From Candidatus Gastranaerophilales bacterium (GTDB lineage Bacteria > Cyanobacteriota > Vampirovibrionia > Gastranaerophilales > Gastranaerophilaceae), in the NCBI GenBank assembly GCA_017402995.1, contig JAFQOV010000007.1, positions 1 to 64,000 on the forward strand: a stretch of DNA of 64,000 nt, given 5' to 3'. The notes beneath the pieces are model-generated. The model was not told the origin of the DNA and did no database searches. It saw nothing but the letters and a program-made list of their open reading frames with translations. The stretch's first letter is position 1; every line of letters begins with the position of its first letter. Shown piece after piece: positions 1 through 7,684 of the stretch. The position numbers and the translations under genes are program-made.

Positions 1-1
1 A

Positions 2-583
2 GCGTATAATACTGCAAAAGAAAATGTTGAAACTACAAAGACAACAGAGCTTGAAAAAGCAAATGAAGTTGTTACAACAAAGCAAACTGAATTGAATGAT
101 ATTGTGAAGAAGTTAGATGAAGCAAAAGCGAAAGAGATTGAGCGCGAAAACGCAATGGATGCTTTATCTATGTATAATGCTGAATATGGCGAAAACTTAG
201 CGGAAGCCGCAGCTTCTTTATATCCAAACAGTGGCTTTGGTGGATATTGCGCAGCAGGTGTATCAAACTCATTAGTTAAAGGTACAGGCAAAGAAAAAAC
301 TTACGGTAATGGTTGCGATTACGCAAACGTAATGCGCGGAAGAAGCGACTTTACCGAATATACAGATTTTAATTTTAACAACATGAACGCTGCTCAAACG
401 CAAAGTTTCTTAAAAGAATTGCCAGCAGGTACGGTTGTTTCCTTTGGTGCGTCATCATCTCACCCATATGGACACGTTATGATTATGGACGGCAAAGGAC
501 ACGAAATCTCAGACGGGACAAACAACATTGGAACATATTACAAAGGATATTCTTCAATGTCTGTCTTTATTCCTGTCGGCTAA
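2..583 (+). CDS. C-terminal part of a coiled-coil protein with CHAP/NlpC-like domain (5' end outside window)
   Basis: The frame is open from the window edge, so the start lies upstream; the TTG at 92 is internal. About 60 Glu/Lys/Thr-rich residues of likely coiled coil come first. A compact domain follows, with GGYC (Cys codon 248-250) and, after a PAGTVVSF strand, GHVMIMDGKGH (His codon 473-475). A Cys early and a His at the start of a beta strand is the layout of CHAP/NlpC-P60 cysteine peptidases and amidases. A cell-wall hydrolase or secreted effector is therefore inferred; no signal peptide can be judged. The residue assignment is by eye and the family is not certain. Confidence 0.7.
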   Translation, partial: AYNTAKENVETTKTTELEKANEVVTTKQTELNDIVKKLDEAKAKEIERENAMDALSMYNAEYGENLAEAAASLYPNSGFGGYCAAGVSNSLVKGTGKEKTYGNGCDYANVMRGRSDFTEYTDFNFNNMNAAQTQSFLKELPAGTVVSFGASSSHPYGHVMIMDGKGHEISDGTNNIGTYYKGYSSMSVFIPVG

Positions 584-622
584 TTCATTTTGTCCTAATC
601 CAAACAGGCAATATGGCGTAGT

Positions 623-651
623 CTTATAGTGCATTTTATTTGTTCTATAAG
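623..651 (+). terminator. Weak AT-rich stem-loop after the CHAP-like gene
   Basis: CTTATAG (623-629) pairs with CTATAAG (645-651) around a 15-base loop, 40 bases after the upstream stop codon. The stem is short and AT-rich and the T-run after it is poor, so termination here is only a possibility. Confidence 0.25.
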
Positions 652-691
652 TCTTTTAAAGTGTAAAAGGACACAAGAATGGGGTCTTTTT

Positions 692-997
692 ATGCTTACA
701 GATAGAAAATTTCAAAATACTAAATATTATTGCCAAGAATTTAGAAATGTGACAAAAGAAATTTTGCCATGGCTTGAAAGTTTGGCGGTTGAATATCGTT
801 GCAAAATCGACAAAAAAGAATGGAAAAGCAAATATAATAATTATGTTATATATGACTATGAGCCTTTTTGTTCCGATGGATTCGAAATCAATTTGACGAT
901 TTCATCAAGACAAAATGAATATTTAAATTTTGTGCGATTTTTGTATGAAGAAAAAATTCAAAAAATAGGTTATTTAAAATCATGCCTGCAACTTTAG
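692..997 (+). CDS. Small hypothetical protein (101 aa)
   Basis: No family recognised. The ATG at 692 is preferred to the longer frame from 629, because the 21 extra residues overlap the stem-loop at 623-651 and read poorly. The product is soluble, rich in Tyr, Lys and Glu, and has a C-terminal Cys. Composition and codon use look like the neighbouring genes. It converges on radA, and the two stop codons overlap (995-997 against 994-996). There is no signal peptide or membrane segment. Confidence 0.5.
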   Translation: MLTDRKFQNTKYYCQEFRNVTKEILPWLESLAVEYRCKIDKKEWKSKYNNYVIYDYEPFCSDGFEINLTISSRQNEYLNFVRFLYEEKIQKIGYLKSCLQL

Positions 998-2388
998 GCT
1001 TGTTTTAAACCAACAGCAATCGCTTGGGTGATTTTTTTAACTTGAACAATTTCAAGCCCGATATCTTTTATTTTGGCGTTTGTTTTTTCATCAACTGATG
1101 GAATAATCGCCCTTGTAAAACCAAGTTTTTGGGCTTCTTTTAAGCGCCTTTCGATATTATCTACATATCTAATCTCGCCTAATAAGCCAACTTCGCCAAT
1201 AATTATTGTACCAACAGGAATTTCAATATCCCTTAAAGAGCTAATTATAGCAAGGCAAAGCGCTAAATCATAGCTTGGCTCAATTATATCAATCCCGCCC
1301 GCAACATTAACATAGACATCTTGTTTGGATAAATTTAAGCCTACCTTTTTTTCTAGAACCGCAATGATTTGCAAAAGCCTGTTGTATTCTATGCCAACAG
1401 CAGAGCGCCTTGGGTTTGTGTAATTTGTTGAACCGACAAGTGCTTGAATTTCATGTAAAAATATTCTGCTTCCTTCTAAAGTTGCAACAACAGCGCTACC
1501 AGAAGCGTTTTGCGCTTGTTCTAGTAACATTTGAGAAGGTGATTTAACTTCAACCAGACCTTCATCTTCCATTTTAAAAACGCCAACTTCAGATATCGCA
1601 CCAAAGCGATTTTTAATACATCTTAAAATTCTAAATTGCTTATATTTATCTCCCTCAAAATTGATAACACAATCAACCATGTGTTCTAAAACCTTTGGAC
1701 CTGCAATATTTCCCTCTTTTGTCACATGTCCAATTACAATTGTTGTAATATTTTTTTGTTTTGCAATGCGCGCTATGACATTTGTACATTCGCGAATTTG
1801 AGAAACGCTTCCGCAAGAAGATGAAATATCCGCACAGAAAACGCTTTGAATACTATCCACAATCAAAAAATCTGGTTGAATTTCATCAATTTGTTTAATA
1901 ATTTCATCAATACAGATTTGATTTGTTAAATACAAGCTATCTGGCGCAACCCCAAGGCGTTTTGCCCTTAATTTGACTTGGGTTGGACTTTCTTCTGCAC
2001 AAACATAAAGTGTTTTAAGGTTTTGACCATCTTTTTTAATTTCACAAATGTTTTTTGTTGTTTGCAATACTAAAGTCGATTTACCAATCCCAGGATCGCC
2101 CGCCAAAAGCGTCAAAGAACCTTGAACAAAGCCATTTCCTAATACTCTATCTAATTCATCAATATTTGTTTTAAAACGAACTTTTTCATCAAGCTCAATT
2201 TCGTTAATTTTTGTAATTTTGCTATCCAAAATAATATTCGAAGGTTTATTATTTTCGGCCAGTTTCGTTTGGTTTAAAATTTCTTCGCAAAATGTTCCAA
2301 ACTGATTACACTCAGGACATCTTCCCAAATAAGAAACTGTTTCGTATCCGCAAGTTTGACACACCCATTTTGTTTTTACTTTTGCCAT
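994..2388 (-). CDS. radA: DNA repair protein RadA
   Basis: RadA is a RecA-like ATPase that drives branch migration in recombinational repair. The 464-aa product has the full architecture: a CxxC...CxxC zinc finger (C10, C13, C24, C27), Walker A GDPGIGKST at 97-105, the RadA-specific KNRFG motif, and a C-terminal Lon-protease-like domain. Length is normal. AAGGGAT lies just before the ATG. The gene is last in a minus-strand run and starts 1 nt after the stop of the REC-GGDEF-REC gene, so it is probably co-transcribed with mrnC and the two signalling genes. Confidence 0.97.
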   Translation of the reverse strand: MAKVKTKWVCQTCGYETVSYLGRCPECNQFGTFCEEILNQTKLAENNKPSNIILDSKITKINEIELDEKVRFKTNIDELDRVLGNGFVQGSLTLLAGDPGIGKSTLVLQTTKNICEIKKDGQNLKTLYVCAEESPTQVKLRAKRLGVAPDSLYLTNQICIDEIIKQIDEIQPDFLIVDSIQSVFCADISSSCGSVSQIRECTNVIARIAKQKNITTIVIGHVTKEGNIAGPKVLEHMVDCVINFEGDKYKQFRILRCIKNRFGAISEVGVFKMEDEGLVEVKSPSQMLLEQAQNASGSAVVATLEGSRIFLHEIQALVGSTNYTNPRRSAVGIEYNRLLQIIAVLEKKVGLNLSKQDVYVNVAGGIDIIEPSYDLALCLAIISSLRDIEIPVGTIIIGEVGLLGEIRYVDNIERRLKEAQKLGFTRAIIPSVDEKTNAKIKDIGLEIVQVKKITQAIAVGLKQA

Positions 2389-2389
2389 T

Positions 2390-3673
2390 TTATCCCTTCA
2401 AATATTTCTTAATCCAGCTAATTATATCATCAATATCGTATGGTTTTGGAATATAAAAATCTGCGCCCGATTTTAAAATTTCTTTTTTGTTTAAAAATGA
2501 AGATGAAAATATCATTTTAATGTTATCTTTTTTAATCTCTTTAGCTAATGACAACGCCTCAACGCCATCTTGACCCCAATCAAGCATAACAATTTTTGGC
2601 GAGTTTTTTTGGTATTGTTCAATAAATTCATCTTTTGAAAAAGCTAAAATCGCTTCAATTTCATTTAACTCACACACATTTTTTAATAAGCAAGACAACG
2701 CCCTATCTTTTTCAAAAAACAAAACAATATTATTTTTTTTGATTTCTTGCGTTTCGCCTTTAAGTCTTATTCTGTCAATAATATAAGCAGATTTTAAATT
2801 GTCTTGTTTTTCGATTGGCAAAATCAAGCTATATAAAGAGCTTAAAACTTCTTGATATGTTTTTTGATTTTGCTTTTCGCAAGCCGAAATATACAAACGC
2901 ATTAAGGCAGATTTGTTTTCTTTCGTATAATCGCTTGATTTAATGACAAATTGGTTTTCAAATTCATCTGTTGAATAGAATTTGTTTAAAATATTATCAA
3001 AAGCAAAAGTCAAAAATGACGCGATTTTTTCCGCATTTATTGGATTTGTAATTAAAATAAATTCTTCATCTTTTACATGTCCAATAAAATCATCATTTGA
3101 AAGGGTTGAATTTACAATCGCACTAAGTGTTTGCAACACTTTTTCATATGCAATCTCGCCATATGTTTTTTGGTAATGTTCAATTCCTTCGATTTTAATT
3201 AACAAATAAGCATATGGCAAATCTTCCAAAAGTGTTGAGGTAATTGCCTTTTGAGTAATATTTTTTTCTAAAATTTTTGTTATTGGATTTATTGAGCTTT
3301 CAAAATATCTTCTTAAATGTGCCCTAAAACGCATTTGAAATTCTGATTTAGATATTTCCTCGCCCAAGACCTCGTCTGCCCCTGCTTCAAGGGCTAAAAG
3401 TCTATCTTCTAAGTCGTTTGATTTTGAAACCGCGATTATAATTGGTCGGAAATTAAAAGTTAAAATCCTAATTTTTTGAATAAAATCGCTTAAATTTTCT
3501 TTAATCGTATCTGAGATGATGATAAATTCGATATTTTGTTTTTGAATAATTGACAACGCAGAGGATAAATCATTTGTGTAAAGCGCATTTTGAGACAAGT
3601 TTTCAATTAATTTTTTATATTTAATTGATAACTCTTTTCTGTTGCTTATGATTAATGTTTTAATTTTATACAA
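2390..3673 (-). CDS. REC - degenerate GGDEF - REC signalling protein
   Basis: Three modules are visible in 427 aa. An N-terminal receiver-like domain (about 1-120) ends in the typical AGADEVL...R(A)HLRR transition. A GGDEF-like domain (about 150-270) follows, in which the signature is replaced by KDEEF. A C-terminal receiver (about 308-427) has a candidate phospho-Asp in VMLDWG and the conserved Lys-Pro near the end (IPKPYD). Without the GGDEF glycines, diguanylate cyclase activity is unlikely; a scaffold or ligand-sensing role is inferred. The gene sits 2 nt after the histidine kinase gene, which is the obvious phosphodonor candidate. Confidence 0.75.
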   Translation of the reverse strand: MYKIKTLIISNRKELSIKYKKLIENLSQNALYTNDLSSALSIIQKQNIEFIIISDTIKENLSDFIQKIRILTFNFRPIIIAVSKSNDLEDRLLALEAGADEVLGEEISKSEFQMRFRAHLRRYFESSINPITKILEKNITQKAITSTLLEDLPYAYLLIKIEGIEHYQKTYGEIAYEKVLQTLSAIVNSTLSNDDFIGHVKDEEFILITNPINAEKIASFLTFAFDNILNKFYSTDEFENQFVIKSSDYTKENKSALMRLYISACEKQNQKTYQEVLSSLYSLILPIEKQDNLKSAYIIDRIRLKGETQEIKKNNIVLFFEKDRALSCLLKNVCELNEIEAILAFSKDEFIEQYQKNSPKIVMLDWGQDGVEALSLAKEIKKDNIKMIFSSSFLNKKEILKSGADFYIPKPYDIDDIISWIKKYLKG

Positions 3674-3675
3674 CT

Positions 3676-4398
3676 TTATCCCTTTATGTTTTTTGTTTGC
3701 GCCTCAATTTCCCAAACAGGCAAATAAATTGAAAACTCTGTCCATTTTTCTTTTTCATTTGATTGAACTTCAATTTTTCCATTCATTTTTTGCGCAAGAT
3801 TTTGTGCAATATATAGCCCTAAGCCGCTTCCTTGCGTGGTTGAAGTCATGTATGAATCAACGCGATAAAATTTATCAAAAATTTTATCCATATCATCTTT
3901 TGCAATAAAAGAACCGAAATTTTTAATTGATATCACATTAAAATCTTTAAGATTTGATGTTTTTATCATGATTTGGTTTGAATTTTGCGAATATTTAAGA
4001 GCATTATCTAAAATATTCAACAAAATTTGTTGAGTTTTATCATTATCGCAAAGCGAAAAAAGCTCGTTTTTAGATAAATCAAAAACAAATTCAAAATTTT
4101 TATATGTCATTTGAATAACTTTTGTGCAATTTTGCAAAATATTGTTTACATCAATCTTTGATAATATTAAATTATCTGAATTTGAATCTATTTTTGCAAC
4201 ATTTAAAACATTTTCGCATAGGTCAATCAATCTTTGAGATTGCGCCAAAATAATTTTTAAAAAATCTTGTTTTTTATTGTCATCTAATTTATCCCAAGAT
4301 GAAATCATAGTCTGGCAAAAACCTTTAATGCTGGTTAATGGCGTTCTGATTTCATGAGACAAAGTCGAGATAAATTCATCTTTAATATTGTTATTCAT
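3676..4398 (-). CDS. Soluble histidine kinase without a sensor domain
   Basis: At 240 aa the protein is only a kinase core. The H-box HEIRTPL is at about residue 16, a HATPase_c domain follows with an N-box-like ILLNILDNALKYS, and G-box GSGLGLYIA. No transmembrane or sensory region precedes the H-box, so input must come through a partner. The ATG is supported by a TATAAT at 4410-4405, exactly 12 nt upstream and inside the gap after mrnC, with no Shine-Dalgarno; this fits a leaderless mRNA. The downstream two-receiver protein is the likely target. Confidence 0.85.
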   Translation of the reverse strand: MNNNIKDEFISTLSHEIRTPLTSIKGFCQTMISSWDKLDDNKKQDFLKIILAQSQRLIDLCENVLNVAKIDSNSDNLILSKIDVNNILQNCTKVIQMTYKNFEFVFDLSKNELFSLCDNDKTQQILLNILDNALKYSQNSNQIMIKTSNLKDFNVISIKNFGSFIAKDDMDKIFDKFYRVDSYMTSTTQGSGLGLYIAQNLAQKMNGKIEVQSNEKEKWTEFSIYLPVWEIEAQTKNIKG

Positions 4399-4404
4399 AA
4401 ACTT

Positions 4405-4410
4405 ATTATA
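4405..4410 (-). promoter_or_regulatory. -10 element of the sensorless histidine kinase (leaderless type)
   Basis: TATAAT on the minus strand with its first base 12 nt before the kinase ATG; it gives the gene a promoter of its own just after mrnC. Confidence 0.55.
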
Positions 4411-4416
4411 TTTTTT

Positions 4417-4782
4417 TTAGTTCAATTCTTCAAGGCTATCATTAATAATTGCAAAGATTTCAGCCAATCTTTTTTTATCATTTAAATATAAATACCCAAT
4501 AAGAACCTCAAAAGATGTCGCAAGAGCGTGGATTTGGGGATTATTTTTTTTATTTATTGTCATTTTTAAGTTTCTTCCGCGTTTTTGGATATTACTTTCT
4601 TCTTCACTTAATTTATCAATGACAATATTTAAAATGTCTGCCTGTTTTGTTGCGCAAACATATTTTGTTGACAATTCGTGCATTAACTTTTGGTTTTTTG
4701 TTTTTTTAATCACGAGCTCGCGAATAAATAATTCCCAAACGCAATCGCCGATATAAGCATAATGTTTTAAATCAAATTCCAT
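4417..4782 (-). CDS. mrnC: Mini-ribonuclease III
   Basis: A 121-aa RNase III catalytic domain without a dsRNA-binding domain. The YIGDCVWELFIR motif holds the catalytic acidic residues, and the later ATSFEVLIGYLYL block is the second half of the active site. Mini-III matures 23S rRNA in Firmicutes and many Cyanobacteria. TATAAT at 4794-4789 lies 12 nt before the ATG and there is no Shine-Dalgarno. The gene is divergent from the hypothetical at 4859. Confidence 0.9.
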   Translation of the reverse strand: MEFDLKHYAYIGDCVWELFIRELVIKKTKNQKLMHELSTKYVCATKQADILNIVIDKLSEEESNIQKRGRNLKMTINKKNNPQIHALATSFEVLIGYLYLNDKKRLAEIFAIINDSLEELN

Positions 4783-4788
4783 AATTTC

Positions 4789-4794
4789 ATTATA
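4789..4794 (-). promoter_or_regulatory. -10 element of mrnC (leaderless type)
   Basis: TATAAT on the minus strand; its first base is 12 nt before the A of the mrnC ATG, so transcription should begin at the start codon. Confidence 0.6.
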
Positions 4795-4858
4795 AAAAAA
4801 ATTTACAAAAGAGCAATTTTTTAGATAAAAAAAACTTTATCTTAATATAGGAGTTTTT

Positions 4859-6121
4859 ATGTCACAAGAAGTACAACCACAAAAAAGTTCGTTTGGTTCA
4901 ACCGTAGCAGGCTACGCTGCATTCCCTGCTTTTAGCACTGCTTGCATTGCAACATCAGCACTTAAACACGGCAAAGGCATTAAAGGTGCTGTTAAAAATA
5001 TGAACATAGATGGTTATAAAGCAATTAATGAATCTTTAAAAAATTCGGGAGTTGACGTTTTCACGCGCTCAGAAGCTTTGGCATTAGGACATGAAACATA
5101 TAAAGGCTTTGTTAAAAAAGACGCTAAACTAGCAAAAAAATTAGCAAAATTAGACAAACGCGGACTCCCATTAAAAGAAAAATTCTTTAATTTATTCAGA
5201 AAAAACAAAAAAACAGTTGCTGATTTAGAAACAAAATATTTAAACGCTTATAAAAATGCACCTGAAGACCTTGCAAATGCTAAAAAAGCAATCAAAGAAG
5301 CAGGTGAAAATTTTGGCGAAAAAACCGCTAAAAATTTAGATGATGTTTTAAAAGTTGATGGCAAAAAATTTGGAAAAATTGCCCAAGAAACAGCGGAAAG
5401 TGCAACAAAAACAGGCATTAAAGGCTTTGGAAAATACGTTAAAAACAACTTTAAAAAAGAATTAAGTTGGAAACATGGCAAATTTAATATCGTTATGACA
5501 GCACTTCAATTTGTTCCAAATGTTATAAATGATGTTATTCCGACATTTAAAGAAAAAGGCTTCAAAGAAGGTATGAAATCTGTTGGCAAAACTCTTGTCA
5601 AAGCAGGAACAGACCTTGTTTCATACGCAGCAGGCGGCGCACTAGGTAGAGCAATTGGCGCAGCAATTGGTACCGTAATTTGCCCTGGTGCTGGTAGCGC
5701 TGTTGGCGCAACCGTGGGCGATATGATTGGCTCAATGATTGTTGGCGGAACCGCAACAGCTAAAATGGAAAAAGCTTTAGATGGCGACAAAAAAGAAGAA
5801 GTAACCCAAGAACAAATAGCTCAAGCTCCAACAGAAGTAAATCAAGCTTCAACAGATGTTCAAAATAATGCTATTCAAAATGATAACGTGCAAGATATTC
5901 CTCAAACAGAAATTGCACAAAACAACGAAGCTATTATTCAAAACGAACCAAAAACTTTTGAAGAAGCAAAAGCAAATGTGACAAATTCAATTGATGAAAA
6001 ACCAAAAAGCAGATATATTAAACCGCAAAACGGCGTATATCATACCGCTTGGGTTAATGATTTAAATAAACAAAAAATGCAACAACAAGAAGCACAACAA
6101 GGGCTTAATTATCAAGCTTAG
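4859..6121 (+). CDS. Hypothetical protein with glycine-zipper hydrophobic segment
   Basis: A 420-aa protein of unknown family. The N-terminal part is Lys/Ala-rich and helical (about 50-200). A hydrophobic Gly/Ala-rich glycine-zipper region (about 255-300; GRAIGAAIG, GSAVGATVG, GSMIVGG) could insert into a membrane as a helical hairpin. A low-complexity Gln/Asn/Glu tail closes the protein. No cleavable signal peptide is evident. AGGAG lies 6 nt before the ATG. It converges on the next small gene and overlaps it by 4 bases. A pore-forming or membrane-binding role is possible but unproven. Confidence 0.75.
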   Translation: MSQEVQPQKSSFGSTVAGYAAFPAFSTACIATSALKHGKGIKGAVKNMNIDGYKAINESLKNSGVDVFTRSEALALGHETYKGFVKKDAKLAKKLAKLDKRGLPLKEKFFNLFRKNKKTVADLETKYLNAYKNAPEDLANAKKAIKEAGENFGEKTAKNLDDVLKVDGKKFGKIAQETAESATKTGIKGFGKYVKNNFKKELSWKHGKFNIVMTALQFVPNVINDVIPTFKEKGFKEGMKSVGKTLVKAGTDLVSYAAGGALGRAIGAAIGTVICPGAGSAVGATVGDMIGSMIVGGTATAKMEKALDGDKKEEVTQEQIAQAPTEVNQASTDVQNNAIQNDNVQDIPQTEIAQNNEAIIQNEPKTFEEAKANVTNSIDEKPKSRYIKPQNGVYHTAWVNDLNKQKMQQQEAQQGLNYQA

Positions 6122-6348
6122 TTAATTGCGCTTCCAAGCGCTCTAAGGTTTTCATAGGAAAGTCCGGCTTCAGATAGTTCTTCTGCTGAAAGCCCAAAAA
6201 GGCTTATTGTTTCCATAGCATTTTTATAATTGGTTTTTTTATTGCAAGATTGGCAAAACGCTTTAAAAACGTTATTTATTGCTTCTTCTCTTGTCATGAA
6301 ATATGAGGAATTATTTTTATATAGAGTTCTTTTTTTACATTTACCCAT
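6118..6348 (-). CDS. Small hypothetical protein (76 aa)
   Basis: No family recognised. The N-terminus is basic and carries Cys4, a second pair forms CxxC in CQSCNKK, and the C-terminal half has two short helices. An alternative start is the internal ATG at residue 18. There is no Shine-Dalgarno for the long form, but CAAAAT sits 12 nt before its ATG, near the leaderless pattern seen elsewhere in the window. It shares its stop region with the convergent gene at 4859. Confidence 0.5.
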   Translation of the reverse strand: MGKCKKRTLYKNNSSYFMTREEAINNVFKAFCQSCNKKTNYKNAMETISLFGLSAEELSEAGLSYENLRALGSAIN

Positions 6349-6356
6349 AACTCAAT

Positions 6357-6383
6357 TTTGCAACAGTTTAAATTTGTTGTAAA
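6357..6383. repeat. Inverted repeat in divergent intergenic region
   Basis: TTTGCAACA (6357-6365) and TGTTGTAAA (6375-6383) form an 8-of-9 inverted repeat around 9 AT bases. It lies between the divergent 76-aa gene and the RelA/SpoT-like gene. It could be an operator or an RNA hairpin; nothing distinguishes these. Confidence 0.4.
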
Positions 6384-6466
6384 TAAAATATGTCTATATG
6401 TAAATTTTTATTTTTCAAATGACAATTTTTTTTCTTGAGCGCTTTTATAAAGAAGCGGAGGAAAGC

Positions 6467-7630
6467 ATGCTTACAATTAATCCAATCATTTCAAACATCA
6501 GAAATATCAATCTTTTAAGACCACAACAAAACAAGGTCTTACAACAACCAAAACAAAATTATCCAAATTTAAAACCACTAGCACATGACTGTGTTAGTTT
6601 CACGTCATCTAAAAAATTAAACAGAAGTTTATTAGAAGCTTTTGATAATAAAGAAATTTGTATTGATGTACACAAAAATGCTGATGTTGCAGAAGCTGAT
6701 TTGAAAAAAACTTTAAAAAATAGTCTTGAGGATTTAATTGCAACAGAAGAAAACCCAACAGGACCAATCAGCACAATAACAACAAGAATTAAAACTCCAA
6801 ACAGCATTAGAGAAAAAGTTGCAAGCGAACTTTCACACGCAATCACTTCAAATGACCAATCAGGAGTATTCAATCCAAATAGCAGAACAAGCATTAAAAA
6901 AGTTTGCGGAGATATTGTTGGTGCAAGAATTATCTTAGGAAACCAAGAACAAAAACAAACTGGCAAAATTATTGACGAATTAATTGATTTAGTTTTAAAT
7001 GGCGAACTTAATATCGAAGGAATTGCAAGCTATCGCCCAGAAAAACTTGATCCAAAATGGGAATATTTTGAAAAAGATGACCTAAAACGTCTTGTTGACG
7101 CTGTTAATGAAAGCAGAAAAATCAAAGGCAAGGCTCCAATCGAATTGAAAGAAGAAGCCAAAAAAACTGGCTATATGGCATTGCACCTTGATATTGATTT
7201 AGCAGATTATGAATATAAAGCAAAAAATAACGGTTACAAAGGCGAAATCCAAATCGTTGGTCAAGACATTTCAAGATTGAAAGAAGTTGAAGATTTTTGC
7301 TATAAAATCCGTTTCGACAAAGATATTAAAAGTGGACATGTTGCATATGCCCCATTTACAAAATATTTCACAAAACATATTAATGACGAAAAATATCCAA
7401 AATTAGCAGATGATTTTGTTGAATATACAAAACGTGCGTACATGTACCAAAGAAAAAAAGAACCAGATGGAATTTTTGACAAAAGAAAAAGAAGAGATAT
7501 CTCTCTTCCAACAATTGAACAATGCCATATGAACGGAAAAATCCCATCAGAACTCGATTTTAACGTTTTATCAAAAATCAAATATCACTGTGACAAACTT
7601 TACGATTTAACAAATGACGAGACTGTATAA
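6467..7630 (+). CDS. RelA/SpoT-like nucleotidyltransferase-domain protein with D-x-VSF N-terminal leader
   Basis: The ATG at 6467 is chosen because GGAGG precedes it by 6 nt; an in-frame ATG at 6419 has no Shine-Dalgarno. From about residue 140 the protein resembles the (p)ppGpp synthetase fold: GDIVGARII (148-156) matches the D-x-x-G-x-R-I strand, GYMALHLDI (235-243) the GY-x-S-L-H strand, and GEIQIVG (E260) the EVQIRT strand with its catalytic Glu. There is no HD hydrolase, TGS or ACT domain. The first 50 residues are a low-complexity leader ending in DCVSFTSSKK, matching the leader of the HEYTH protein at 41463. It may be an alarmone synthetase or a toxin-like transferase; the assignment is by motif only. 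Confidence 0.6.
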   Translation: MLTINPIISNIRNINLLRPQQNKVLQQPKQNYPNLKPLAHDCVSFTSSKKLNRSLLEAFDNKEICIDVHKNADVAEADLKKTLKNSLEDLIATEENPTGPISTITTRIKTPNSIREKVASELSHAITSNDQSGVFNPNSRTSIKKVCGDIVGARIILGNQEQKQTGKIIDELIDLVLNGELNIEGIASYRPEKLDPKWEYFEKDDLKRLVDAVNESRKIKGKAPIELKEEAKKTGYMALHLDIDLADYEYKAKNNGYKGEIQIVGQDISRLKEVEDFCYKIRFDKDIKSGHVAYAPFTKYFTKHINDEKYPKLADDFVEYTKRAYMYQRKKEPDGIFDKRKRRDISLPTIEQCHMNGKIPSELDFNVLSKIKYHCDKLYDLTNDETV

Positions 7631-7644
7631 AAACATTTTTTTGC

Positions 7645-7650
7645 TATAAT
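7645..7650 (+). promoter_or_regulatory. Extended -10 of pgi
   Basis: TG-C-TATAAT ends 34 nt before the pgi ATG. The leader would be about 28 nt and contains GGAG, so this gene has an ordinary 5' UTR, unlike the leaderless set. Confidence 0.5.
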
Positions 7651-7684
7651 TAATATTGTAATTAATATTAATTGGAGAAAAAAT

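Noticed and set aside
629-691. N-terminal extension of the small protein at 692
   Set aside because: It overlaps the stem-loop after the previous gene and lacks a supporting ribosome-binding site.
5248-5790. Antisense frames of 77-94 codons opposite the glycine-zipper gene
   Set aside because: They mirror the codon bias of the sense gene, have no ribosome-binding sites, and consist of low-complexity Ser/Phe/Pro/Leu sequence.
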